Assembly: GCF_017168335.1 (NCBI RefSeq)
Contig: NZ_JABFAU010000010.1
Location: forward strand, 1-64,000
Origin: Rhodococcus sp. KRD162
Lineage (GTDB): Bacteria; Actinomycetota; Actinomycetes; Mycobacteriales; Mycobacteriaceae
Length of the DNA: 64,000 nucleotides
Direction: 5' to 3'
The notes beneath the pieces were generated by a model. It saw only the letters and a list, made by a program, of their open reading frames with translations, was not told the origin of the DNA and ran no database searches. This document shows, in pieces, positions 19,976 to 27,370 of this stretch. A program made the translations under genes and the position numbers. Position 1 is the first letter of the stretch, and each line of letters opens with the position of its first letter.

Positions 19976-20605
19976 ATGAGCGAGACCGGCAAGGTTCCCG
20001 GCGAACGTGAGCGGCCGGTCTGGATGCAGGCCGCCATGTTCGTCGGAGGGTTCACCGCATTGCTGTGGATCATCGAAATCATCGATGTCGCCAGCGGATC
20101 GAGACTCGAGCGCAATGGAATCGAACCCCGCTCGGTCGAGGGACTGTGGGGCATCCTGTTCGCGCCCGTGCTGCACGGCGACTGGCAGCATCTGATCGCG
20201 AACACCGTGCCGATCCTGGTGCTCGGATTCTTGGTGTTGCTCTCCGGGTTGGCGCGCGGTCTGGCCGCCACGGGAATCATCTGGCTGGTGGGCGGCTTCG
20301 GCACGTGGTTGACCTCCGGTGCTCACACCAACACGGTCGGTGCGTCGATTCTGATCTTCGGGTTCATCGCGTATCTGCTCGTTCGCGGTTTCTTCACCCG
20401 CAAGCTGGGGCAACTGGCGATCGGTGTGGTGGTGTTCGTGCTGTACGGCAGTGCCCTGTGGGGTGTTCTTCCGAGTGCTCCGAACATTTCGTGGCAGGGC
20501 CATCTGTTCGGCGCGGTGGGCGGTGTGATCGCCGCTCGGCTGCTGTCGGCCGATGCGCGCGCCGAGCGGACCCGCGTCAAGTCGCTCGATCGGCCCACGC
20601 TGTGA
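19976..20605 (+). CDS. Rhomboid family intramembrane protein
   Basis: A 209-residue membrane protein from ATG at 19976 with GGAGG five bases ahead. About six transmembrane segments are visible. Rhomboid features: WQHLIANTVPILVLG (the HxxxN oxyanion segment), the catalytic Ser in VGASILIFGF, and the His in WQGHLFGAVGG. Rhomboid serine proteases usually read GASG around the serine; here the Gly after Ser is Ile. The Ser/His pair is kept, so activity is possible but altered. It corresponds to Rv1337. Substrates are unknown. Confidence 0.85.
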   Translation: MSETGKVPGERERPVWMQAAMFVGGFTALLWIIEIIDVASGSRLERNGIEPRSVEGLWGILFAPVLHGDWQHLIANTVPILVLGFLVLLSGLARGLAATGIIWLVGGFGTWLTSGAHTNTVGASILIFGFIAYLLVRGFFTRKLGQLAIGVVVFVLYGSALWGVLPSAPNISWQGHLFGAVGGVIAARLLSADARAERTRVKSLDRPTL

Positions 20606-20708
20606 GCCGTCAGTAACCGCGGACACAGCGGCGTGCGGCGGTGAATTTCGCCGACTCGCGCGGCCAATACTGCCCGAACGTTTCGAGTGACGCGCTCGGC
20701 GTGGCAGC

Positions 20709-21476
20709 ATGGCTTTCATGCGAATTACCGTCCTGGGATGTTCGGGCAGTGTGTCCGGACCCGGTTCACCCGCGTCGGGCTATCTGCTGGAGGAAGAGGA
20801 GACTTCACCGGTCGTTCTCGACTTCGGTCCCGGCGTTCTCGGGGCATTGCAGCGCTACGCCGACCCGGGCGATGTCAGCGTGCTGCTCTCGCATCTGCAT
20901 GCCGATCACTGCCTCGATGTCCCGGGTCTGCTGGTGTGGCGTCGCTACCACCCCAACCCGCCCGAGGGGCGGGCGGTCGTCTACGGCCCGAAGGACACCG
21001 CGTTTCGGCTCGGAGTTGCTTCCGCCGAGTGCGGCGGGCAGATCGACGACATGTCCGACACCATCGACCTGCGTCGTTGGGTCGACGGCCGCACCGTGGA
21101 ATTCGGAACACTGTCGATTCTGACGCGCCAGGTGTTTCATCCGCCGGAGTCCTACGGCATGCGAGTGACCACGGCAGCGGGCCGCACCTTCGCCTACAGC
21201 GGTGACACGGGAATGTGTCAGGCGGTGCAGGATCTTGCGAACGGGGCCGACATGTTCTTGTGCGAGGCGTCGTGGACCGACAGCCCCGATCGGCCCGAGG
21301 GCGTTCATCTGTCCGGAACCGAGGCCGGTCGAATCGCTCGCGAGGCGGGAGTGGGGGAGTTGCTGCTCACCCATATTCCGCCGTGGACTTCTCGCGAGGA
21401 CGTCATCGCGGAGGCGAAAGCAGAGTTCAGCGGACCCGTGCATGCCGTTCTTCCGGGGGACGTCTTCACCGTCTGA
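20709..21476 (+). CDS. Metallo-beta-lactamase-fold hydrolase, Rv1339-type cyclic nucleotide phosphodiesterase
   Basis: A 255-residue protein; the ATG at 20718 (MRITVLGCSGS) is equally plausible. It has the metallo-beta-lactamase fold: SHLHADHCLD carries the HxHxDH metal site, a further His is in VFHPPESYG, the metal-bridging Asp is in AYSGDTGMC, and the last His is in LLTHIPPW. The whole sequence aligns with my memory of M. tuberculosis Rv1339, reported as an atypical class II cAMP phosphodiesterase. With an adenylate cyclase at the left edge, cAMP metabolism appears twice in this core block. The next gene, rph, starts 21 bp downstream. Confidence 0.88.
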   Translation: MAFMRITVLGCSGSVSGPGSPASGYLLEEEETSPVVLDFGPGVLGALQRYADPGDVSVLLSHLHADHCLDVPGLLVWRRYHPNPPEGRAVVYGPKDTAFRLGVASAECGGQIDDMSDTIDLRRWVDGRTVEFGTLSILTRQVFHPPESYGMRVTTAAGRTFAYSGDTGMCQAVQDLANGADMFLCEASWTDSPDRPEGVHLSGTEAGRIAREAGVGELLLTHIPPWTSREDVIAEAKAEFSGPVHAVLPGDVFTV

Positions 21477-21497
21477 GGACGCGCTAGGCTTCGAGTC

Positions 21498-22283
21498 GTG
21501 TCCAGACGAGAAGACGGCAGGGCGGACGACGAGCTCCGCAACATCAAGATCACTCGCGGTTTCACCAGCCACCCGGCAGGGTCGGTGTTGGTCGAATTCG
21601 GGAACACCAGGGTGATGTGCACGGCCAGTGTCGAGGAAGGCGTACCGCGCTGGCGAAAAGGGTCGGGCCTGGGTTGGCTCACCGCCGAGTACGCGATGCT
21701 CCCGGCCGCGACCCACACCCGAAGCGGACGCGAGTCCGTCAAGGGCAAGGTCGGCGGGCGGACGCAGGAAATTTCCCGTTTGGTCGGGCGTTCACTGCGA
21801 GCCTGCATCGACCTGGCTGCCATCGGGGAGAACACCATCGCGCTCGACTGTGACGTTCTCCAGGCCGACGGCGGTACCCGAACTGCAGCCGTCACCGGTG
21901 CTTTCGTGGCGCTCAACGACGCCGTCACCTACCTGCGCGCAGCGGGACGCCTGGCGGACCCGCAGCCCATCTCGTGCATGATCGCGGCGGTCAGCGTCGG
22001 CGTCGTCGACGGCCGCGTGCGCCTCGACCTGCCGTACGAGGAGGATTCTCGCGCTGAGGTCGATATGAATGTGGTCGCCACCGATACCGGCACCCTCGTG
22101 GAGATCCAGGGCACCGGTGAAGGCGCGACGTTCCCGCGCACCACACTGGACAAGCTCCTCGACTCGGCATTCGTCGGCATCGAGAAGTTGTTCGAGGTGC
22201 AGAAGGAAGCGTTGGCATTGCCGTACCCCGGCGACCTGCCCGAGACGGCAGTTACGGAGTCGAAGAAGAAGTTCGGTGGCTGA
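21498..22283 (+). CDS. rph: Ribonuclease PH
   Basis: A 261-residue phosphorolytic exoribonuclease that trims tRNA 3' ends, starting at GTG. Family blocks are [39 protein letters not shown], the [17 protein letters not shown] phosphate site, and [20 protein letters not shown]. Length is normal. Its end overlaps the rdgB start by 8 bp, so translation is coupled. This corresponds to Rv1340. Confidence 0.96.
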   Translation: MSRREDGRADDELRNIKITRGFTSHPAGSVLVEFGNTRVMCTASVEEGVPRWRKGSGLGWLTAEYAMLPAATHTRSGRESVKGKVGGRTQEISRLVGRSLRACIDLAAIGENTIALDCDVLQADGGTRTAAVTGAFVALNDAVTYLRAAGRLADPQPISCMIAAVSVGVVDGRVRLDLPYEEDSRAEVDMNVVATDTGTLVEIQGTGEGATFPRTTLDKLLDSAFVGIEKLFEVQKEALALPYPGDLPETAVTESKKKFGG

Positions 22284-22890
22284 CTCGAAGCTGCTGGTCG
22301 CGAGCCGGAACGCGAAGAAGCTACGTGAACTCCGGCGGGTGCTCGATGCCGCCGGAGTTGCCGGAATCGAATTGATCGGGCTCGATGAGGTGCCGCCGTT
22401 CCCGGAGGCGCCCGAAACTGGGGCGACATTCGAAGAAAATGCGCTCGCCAAAGCCCGAGACGGAGCTACTGCAACCGGATTGCCGTGTGTAGCAGATGAT
22501 TCGGGAATCGAGATCGATGCGCTCAACGCGATGCCCGGAGTGCTGTCGGCGCGCTGGTCCGGCATGCACGGGCGTGACGAGGCCAATACCGCCTTGGTTC
22601 TCGCGCAACTGAGCGATACTCCCGACGAGCGCCGCGGAGCAGCATTCGTGTCGGCGTGCGCCTTGGTGATTCCAGGCGGGGCCGAGACGGTCGTTCGTGG
22701 TGAATGGCGGGGCGTCGTGGCACGAGAGGCAGTGGGCGAGAACGGTTTCGGTTACGACCCGATTTTCGTTCCCGAAGGAGACGGCCGCAGTGCCGCGCAG
22801 CTGAGCCCGGAGGAGAAGGACGCGGCCTCGCATCGAGGCCGAGCGTTGCGCATCCTCGTTCCGGCGCTCGAAGAACTGGCGGGGCGCTAG
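22276..22890 (+). CDS. rdgB: Non-canonical purine NTP pyrophosphatase RdgB/HAM1
   Basis: A 204-residue enzyme that hydrolyses ITP, dITP and XTP to monophosphates, keeping them out of nucleic acids. GTG at 22276 lies inside the end of rph. Seen: [18 protein letters not shown] (substrate loop), [26 protein letters not shown] with the metal-binding Asp residues, [15 protein letters not shown], and the final SHRGRAL. It corresponds to Rv1341. A lipase gene starts 3 bp after the stop. Confidence 0.95.
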   Translation: MADSKLLVASRNAKKLRELRRVLDAAGVAGIELIGLDEVPPFPEAPETGATFEENALAKARDGATATGLPCVADDSGIEIDALNAMPGVLSARWSGMHGRDEANTALVLAQLSDTPDERRGAAFVSACALVIPGGAETVVRGEWRGVVAREAVGENGFGYDPIFVPEGDGRSAAQLSPEEKDAASHRGRALRILVPALEELAGR

Positions 22891-22893
22891 CAG

Positions 22894-23703
22894 GTGGCGG
22901 CGCGCACAGTACTGACCCGGCTGTCGGTTGCTGTGGTCGCCGCCGCGGTCGCTCTGGTGGGTACGCCGGCTTCGGCGGCACCCGAGGCAGGTTCCTTTGC
23001 CGAGGCATTGGCCTATTCCATCGCCCATCCGGGCGTCGTACCAGCGGGGTCGAACGACTACTCGTGTGTTCCTACTGCTGAGCATCCGGAGCCGGTAGTC
23101 CTGGTACACGGCTTCCTCGAGAACTCGTACGACAATTGGGCGTCCCTGTCGCCGAGGCTGGCCGCCGCCGGGTACTGCGTGTTCGCCATCGACTACGGCA
23201 ACACCGGGCCGGTGCAGTCTCTCGGTGCTCTCGAACCCATTCCCGACAGCGCCGAGGAACTGTCGACGTTCGTCGATGCCGTTCTCGCGGCAACCGGGGC
23301 GGAGAAAGTGGCGATCGTCGGACACTCGAAGGGCGGCACGGTGCCGCGCTACTACGCGCGCTTCCTCGGCGGGGATCGCACGGTGGCACGGATTGTCGCG
23401 TTGTCTCCACCGAACTACCCGACGGCGGGGCCGCCCGTGGGCAACGACGTCCTCGAGCGCTTGAACGAGGGGAGTGACACCGTCGCAGGCATCGAGTACA
23501 CGACCATCGTCACCCGTTACGACCAGATCGTCGTTCCGTACACGGCGTCACTGCTCAGCGGCGCGGGGAACACTAATATCGTGCTGCAGGATCTATGCCC
23601 GGCAGACTTCACCGAGCACACCGGAATCTCGTACGATCCGTTGGCTCAGCAGCTGGTCCTCGATGCTCTCGACCCGGCGAACACATCGCCGATCAGCTGC
23701 TGA
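22894..23703 (+). CDS. Secreted triacylglycerol lipase/esterase
   Basis: A 269-residue alpha/beta hydrolase starting at GTG. Residues 1-29 are a Sec signal peptide (AVVAAAVALVGTPASA cleavage). The fold is shown by VVLVHGFLENSYDNW (oxyanion region), the nucleophile elbow VGHSKGGTVPRYY, a candidate Asp in VTRYDQIVVPY, and a His in FTEHTGISYDPLAQQ. This resembles the class 2 lipase / EstA group common in Rhodococcus and Nocardia. It has no counterpart in the M. tuberculosis block and is inserted between rdgB and the Rv1342c-like gene, with only 5 bp before the convergent neighbour. Confidence 0.87.
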   Translation: MAARTVLTRLSVAVVAAAVALVGTPASAAPEAGSFAEALAYSIAHPGVVPAGSNDYSCVPTAEHPEPVVLVHGFLENSYDNWASLSPRLAAAGYCVFAIDYGNTGPVQSLGALEPIPDSAEELSTFVDAVLAATGAEKVAIVGHSKGGTVPRYYARFLGGDRTVARIVALSPPNYPTAGPPVGNDVLERLNEGSDTVAGIEYTTIVTRYDQIVVPYTASLLSGAGNTNIVLQDLCPADFTEHTGISYDPLAQQLVLDALDPANTSPISC

Positions 23704-23708
23704 CGGTC

Positions 23709-24062
23709 CTAGACTGCGAATTCGGCTTTGACCTGCTTGGTGCGCTTGTGCTCGACGTAGAACGACAGGAACGGGATGGTGCCGGCCAGCAGCGTGCCGA
23801 TGGTACGTCCGGCGGGCCACCGCACCTTGATCGCCAGATCGATCGTGAGAACCAGGTAGACGAGGTACACCCAGCCGTGCACGACGGCGATCCAGCTCGG
23901 TACGTTCTCGACCTTGAATATGTACTTCGCGACCATCTCGGTCACGAGGACCAGCAACCAGATGCCGGTGGCGTAGGCAAGAATGCGGTAGCGCAGTAGC
24001 GCGGAGGCGATCTTCTGGTTCTTGTTCGCAGAGGCCTGCGTCTTCTCCGGTGCCGAACTCAC
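23709..24062 (-). CDS. DUF3817 membrane protein (Rv1342c-like)
   Basis: A 117-residue protein from the GTG at 24062. Three hydrophobic helices follow a basic N-terminus: about 28-48, 58-76 and 84-100. RYRILAYATGIWLLVL and AVVHGWVYLVYLVLTIDLAIKVRW match DUF3817, and the C-terminus VEHKRTKQVKAEFAV is basic. Its start overlaps the stop of the LprD-like gene by 4 bp, so both are made together, as in Rv1342c-Rv1343c. The window's other DUF3817 gene is at 4539-4901. Function unknown. Confidence 0.85.
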   Translation of the reverse strand: MSSAPEKTQASANKNQKIASALLRYRILAYATGIWLLVLVTEMVAKYIFKVENVPSWIAVVHGWVYLVYLVLTIDLAIKVRWPAGRTIGTLLAGTIPFLSFYVEHKRTKQVKAEFAV

Positions 24063-24454
24063 GTGCTGCTCCTGTCGGTCCCGCGGGTGTCGTTCAGCTC
24101 CGCGAGGTAGCTGTTGTATTCGAGCAATTGTCGTGCCTCGGGGTCGTCGAGCTCGTCCGCAGCGGCCGCCGGGGCGTGGCGCTGGGGGAGGAGGTCGAGT
24201 GGCACCTCGGTGGGGCCGTCTGCCGCTGTGGTCTCGCCTGGATCGTCGTGTTCGAGGCGGACGAACTTGACGTAGGCGTAGATGACGAATCCGGCGAACA
24301 GCGGCCATTGGAATGCGTAGCCGAGGTTCTGGCCGTTGCCATCGACCGCTTCGAAGCGTTCCCACTGCCACCAGCCGAGGGCGAGACACGCTGCGGCGGA
24401 CACCACGACCAGCGCTATCAGCACAGGTCGACGGTTCGAGCGGGACGCGGTCAC
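24059..24454 (-). CDS. LprD-like membrane protein
   Basis: A 131-residue protein with a basic start, two hydrophobic helices (about 11-27 and 47-62), and a hydrophilic Ala/Pro/Asp tail. LALGWWQWERFEA and NLGYAFQWPLFAGFVIYAYVKFVR are shared with mycobacterial LprD (Rv1343c), as is the closing LEYNSYLAELN. The Cys near residue 23 sits in a lipobox-like AACLALG context but is followed by membrane-type residues, so lipidation is doubtful. It is co-transcribed with DUF3817. Function unknown. Confidence 0.82.
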   Translation of the reverse strand: MTASRSNRRPVLIALVVVSAAACLALGWWQWERFEAVDGNGQNLGYAFQWPLFAGFVIYAYVKFVRLEHDDPGETTAADGPTEVPLDLLPQRHAPAAAADELDDPEARQLLEYNSYLAELNDTRGTDRSST

Positions 24455-24540
24455 GCCTCGACGGTACCGGAGGTCCTACTACCGAAGGTAGTCGCGTGTG
24501 CAGGCCCGGCGGTGATTCTCGCCATGAGGTGTCCGATTCT

Positions 24541-25197
24541 CTACGTTCGACGACGGTGTGCCCGCGCGGCGGCGAGTTGCTCGGCACCGGGACCGGTGAC
24601 GTCCGCGAGAGCGCTGCTGCGTCCGGTCAGAACCAGTGCCAGGGTGCCGGCCGATCCTTCGATGACCGGGCCCTCGCCGCGGCTCCAATCCAGATCGGTT
24701 GCGCGCCACTGGAGTCGAAGTTCCGGGCCCTTGAACGGTGCCGCGCCGGTCGCGGGCACCAGGAAGTCGAGCATCGTGATCATGCGGCCGTCGGGAACGT
24801 GGTGCTCGATTCCGAGTGGCCTGCACACGTCCAGCCCGTGCACGATGACGTCGGACAAGGGGGCAAGCGGACCGTGACCCGGCGGGGTGAATTTCTTGTC
24901 TGCGTGATCAGCCAGCAAAGCGGGCAGTTCATCTCCGTGCCTGCGACGCACACGCGTGGTCATCAGCTGATTGGCTCGGTCGAAGTTTCCTCGGGTACGC
25001 ACCATGGCCAGTCCGAACTGCCAGAGCGGGACGATCAGGGGCACTACCAGGTGAGCTGCGATGTCGCGGACCGTCCAGGCCTCGCACAGCGAGGGGGTGT
25101 CCCACTGTTCGGCCGTGAGAGTCTCGAGAGTTCTTGCGAGAGAACGCCTCTCGTTCGAGATTTCGGCAAATATCGCGTCGTTCGATTCCTCGGGCAT
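24541..25197 (-). CDS. Maleylpyruvate-isomerase-family, mycothiol-dependent DinB-fold protein
   Basis: A 218-residue protein from the ATG at 25197, which has GAAGG about eight bases upstream; a GTG five codons earlier is an alternative. N-terminal ERRSLARTLETLTAEQWDTPSLCEAWTVRDIAAHL is typical of the MDMPI N-terminal four-helix bundle, with the metal-binding His in AAHL and further His in VIVHGLDVCRPLG. The C-terminal part contains an SCP2-like segment (LRLQWRATDLDW). Family members use mycothiol, the actinobacterial thiol, in isomerase or transferase reactions. Which substrate this one uses cannot be told. Confidence 0.82.
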   Translation of the reverse strand: MPEESNDAIFAEISNERRSLARTLETLTAEQWDTPSLCEAWTVRDIAAHLVVPLIVPLWQFGLAMVRTRGNFDRANQLMTTRVRRRHGDELPALLADHADKKFTPPGHGPLAPLSDVIVHGLDVCRPLGIEHHVPDGRMITMLDFLVPATGAAPFKGPELRLQWRATDLDWSRGEGPVIEGSAGTLALVLTGRSSALADVTGPGAEQLAAARAHRRRT

Positions 25198-25282
25198 TCG
25201 AACCGCCTTCACGTGTCGGTGCTTGTCGACCCTGGACCTGAGCGAGCCAGGAGCATGTGAAAACCGGTCCGAACGACCGTCG

Positions 25283-25364
<82 letters not shown>

Positions 25365-25447
25365 GTGCCGGTGAAGTCTACAACCGATCCCCTTGTGCGT
25401 GCGACGCGGTTCTTCGAATCGCACCGACCTCCGATTAGGCTCGCCGG

Positions 25448-26236
25448 GTGGCGAAGAAGGAGAACTCGTTCGACCCAGCGCGCCTGCTCGGGCTGCTGTG
25501 GCGAGTGGCTGCGAAGCCGAGTCGAACAGGGCTGAGCGTGGACGCGATCGTCGACGCCGCCATCGAGCTGGCCGACGCGCACGGGCTCGAGCACGTGTCT
25601 ATGCGCAATGTGGCCGAGCACCTCGGGGTCGGCGCAATGTCGCTCTACACCCACGTTCCGGGTCGAGAGGAGTTGGCGGATCTGATGATCGACCGATCCC
25701 TCGCCGGCCTCTACTCCCATGTCGACGAGCCGTCCTCCGTTCCCGGCGGTTGGCGTCCCGCTCTGCGATTCATAGCCGAGCGCAATTGGGCTCTGTACCA
25801 ACGGCATCCGTGGCTACTCGATGCGGACGGGCCGCGGCCGGTGCTGGGTCCGCACACCAACGACAAATACGAGGCCGAACTGCGCCCTTTGGTCGGCACC
25901 GGTCTGAGCGACATCGAGATCGACTCCGTCCTCACGCTGGTACTCACCCATGTCTCCGGTACCGCGCGTGCCCTCGCCGGCGTCGCGCGGGTGAAGGAGC
26001 AGTCGGGCATGACCGACGCCCAGTGGTGGGCGGCCACTGCGCCGATCATCGAACGGGTGATGGACCGTGAGCGCTTTCCGGTCTCGTCCCGGGTCGGGAC
26101 CGCCGCGGCGGCGTCGTACGACGCCGCCAGCGACCCCGTTCATGCCTACCGGTTCGGGTTGGAGTGCATTCTGGATGGAGTGGAAACGCTGATCTCTCGC
26201 ACTCATCCCACCGACCGGAGCGCCGCCTCGGAGTGA
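25448..26236 (+). CDS. TetR/AcrR family regulator with TetR C-terminal domain
   Basis: A 262-residue regulator from a GTG start. The helix-turn-helix is at about 24-70 (LSVDAIVDAAIELADAHG, then VSMRNVAEHLGVGAMSLYTHVPGREEL). The rest fits the TetR_C ligand and dimer domain, with VLTLVLTHVSGTARALAGVAR. Regulators of this subclass often control a drug-efflux or oxidoreductase gene, but no adjacent target is obvious. Its 3' end overlaps the convergent gene at 26203-26934 by 34 bp. Confidence 0.88.
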   Translation: MAKKENSFDPARLLGLLWRVAAKPSRTGLSVDAIVDAAIELADAHGLEHVSMRNVAEHLGVGAMSLYTHVPGREELADLMIDRSLAGLYSHVDEPSSVPGGWRPALRFIAERNWALYQRHPWLLDADGPRPVLGPHTNDKYEAELRPLVGTGLSDIEIDSVLTLVLTHVSGTARALAGVARVKEQSGMTDAQWWAATAPIIERVMDRERFPVSSRVGTAAAASYDAASDPVHAYRFGLECILDGVETLISRTHPTDRSAASE

Positions 26237-26934
26237 CGCCGCTTGGCCCTGCGCACCTTGTGCTGGTAACGCCAGATCGCATGCTCGAGCGAGGCGAGAT
26301 CGGTGCCCAGTGCATCGGCCGCGGCCTCGAGGAGAGCGGGGACGTGGTCGGTAGCGATGTCGGTGGCCAGGTCCTGGTGCAGTGGTTCGAGCGCGTCGGC
26401 GACGAAGGAACGAAGGTGCTCGGTCGCCTTGTCGGTGCGTACGCCGAGGTGCAGCAACATGCAGTCCCAGGTGGTCTCGCCGAGGCCCGGGATCGCACGA
26501 AACGCGTCGAATTGCTCCCTCGTGTGCTGCTCGAAGTCGCTCGAACACCTCAACCCCACCGAGATCAACGTCTGTGCCGCCACGACTGCGGCCGCTGCCT
26601 TGGTTCGACTGTTGCCCGGAACGAACTGACGGTTGGACAGAATCTCGACGAGCGCATCCGGATCCGAGGTCAGTTCTGCGAGAGTTGTCAAGTCGTCGAG
26701 TCGGTTATCGCCGCGATGGGACCGCCATCGGTCGATCACCGCGCGGACCCCGCTCGAAGGTCCGCCGTACGGCGCGCGTGCGGAGAAGATCGCGTCGAGC
26801 AACGCGACTTCGCTCTCGCCGTGCCAACCGGGTGTCCAGTGCGGTGAACGTGATTGTGACACAACCGATTCGATGTGCAGCAACACTGCGACGAGTTCGT
26901 CCGACGCGCAATTGTCTGTAACCGATGAATACAT
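26203..26934 (-). CDS. Unrecognised protein with helix-hairpin-helix-like segment
   Basis: A 243-residue protein. The ATG at 26934 is preferred because GGGGGGAA sits just upstream; an ATG nine codons earlier lies within that leader. I do not recognise a family. Residues 150-170 (FRAIPGLGETTWDCMLLHLG) look like a helix-hairpin-helix of the endonuclease III/AlkA type, preceded by SRTKAAAAVVAAQTLISVGL, where HhH glycosylases have a helix. The catalytic Lys or iron-sulfur cysteines of EndoIII are not seen. Possible roles are DNA binding or a degenerate glycosylase fold. Its tail overlaps the convergent TetR gene. Confidence 0.6.
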   Translation of the reverse strand: MYSSVTDNCASDELVAVLLHIESVVSQSRSPHWTPGWHGESEVALLDAIFSARAPYGGPSSGVRAVIDRWRSHRGDNRLDDLTTLAELTSDPDALVEILSNRQFVPGNSRTKAAAAVVAAQTLISVGLRCSSDFEQHTREQFDAFRAIPGLGETTWDCMLLHLGVRTDKATEHLRSFVADALEPLHQDLATDIATDHVPALLEAAADALGTDLASLEHAIWRYQHKVRRAKRRHSEAALRSVG

Positions 26935-27370
26935 GAATTCCCCCCGAATTCCGATGGCCACTCTCCCGGGGAGTGGCTCGAGGAATGACGCTAGGGGACG
27001 CCACCGACAGGGTTGGCCAGAGTTCGTCTGTGCTCGAGATCACATCACGAAAAGATAACGAAAAACGCGAGGTTTCCCTCATGTTATGGCGGCGCGTCCG
27101 ACGCTCTCGCCAGCGTGGATGCTGGTTACCGACGGGTTAGGTAAACCAAAAGTAAAGGAGCTTGGGTCGGCGTACTCGCTGGTAGCAATCGGACGTCCGA
27201 GCAAACCTGAGGATTTCCTCATGATTTTGTGTCAACCTTGGGAGGCACGGAGAGAGGCCTGTCGACGAGGACAGTCTCACCGCATCGCCCCTGTAGCCCA
27301 CGACGCACTCGGGCAGCCATCACAGCGAGCGCCCCGACCCCCGAGGCGCCCACGAGAGGAATCTTCAGCC
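26935..27370 (+). promoter_or_regulatory. Upstream region of fas with two palindromes
   Basis: This 436-bp stretch holds no convincing gene and must carry the fas promoter. Two perfect palindromes are visible: a 12-bp TCGGACGTCCGA at 27189-27200 and TGAGGATTTCCTCA at 27208-27221, separated by 7 bp. A looser GGTTAGGTAAACC lies at 27135-27147. These are candidate operators for the fatty-acid regulator; no specific regulator is identified from sequence alone. The DNA near 27045-27070 is AT-rich. Confidence 0.5.
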
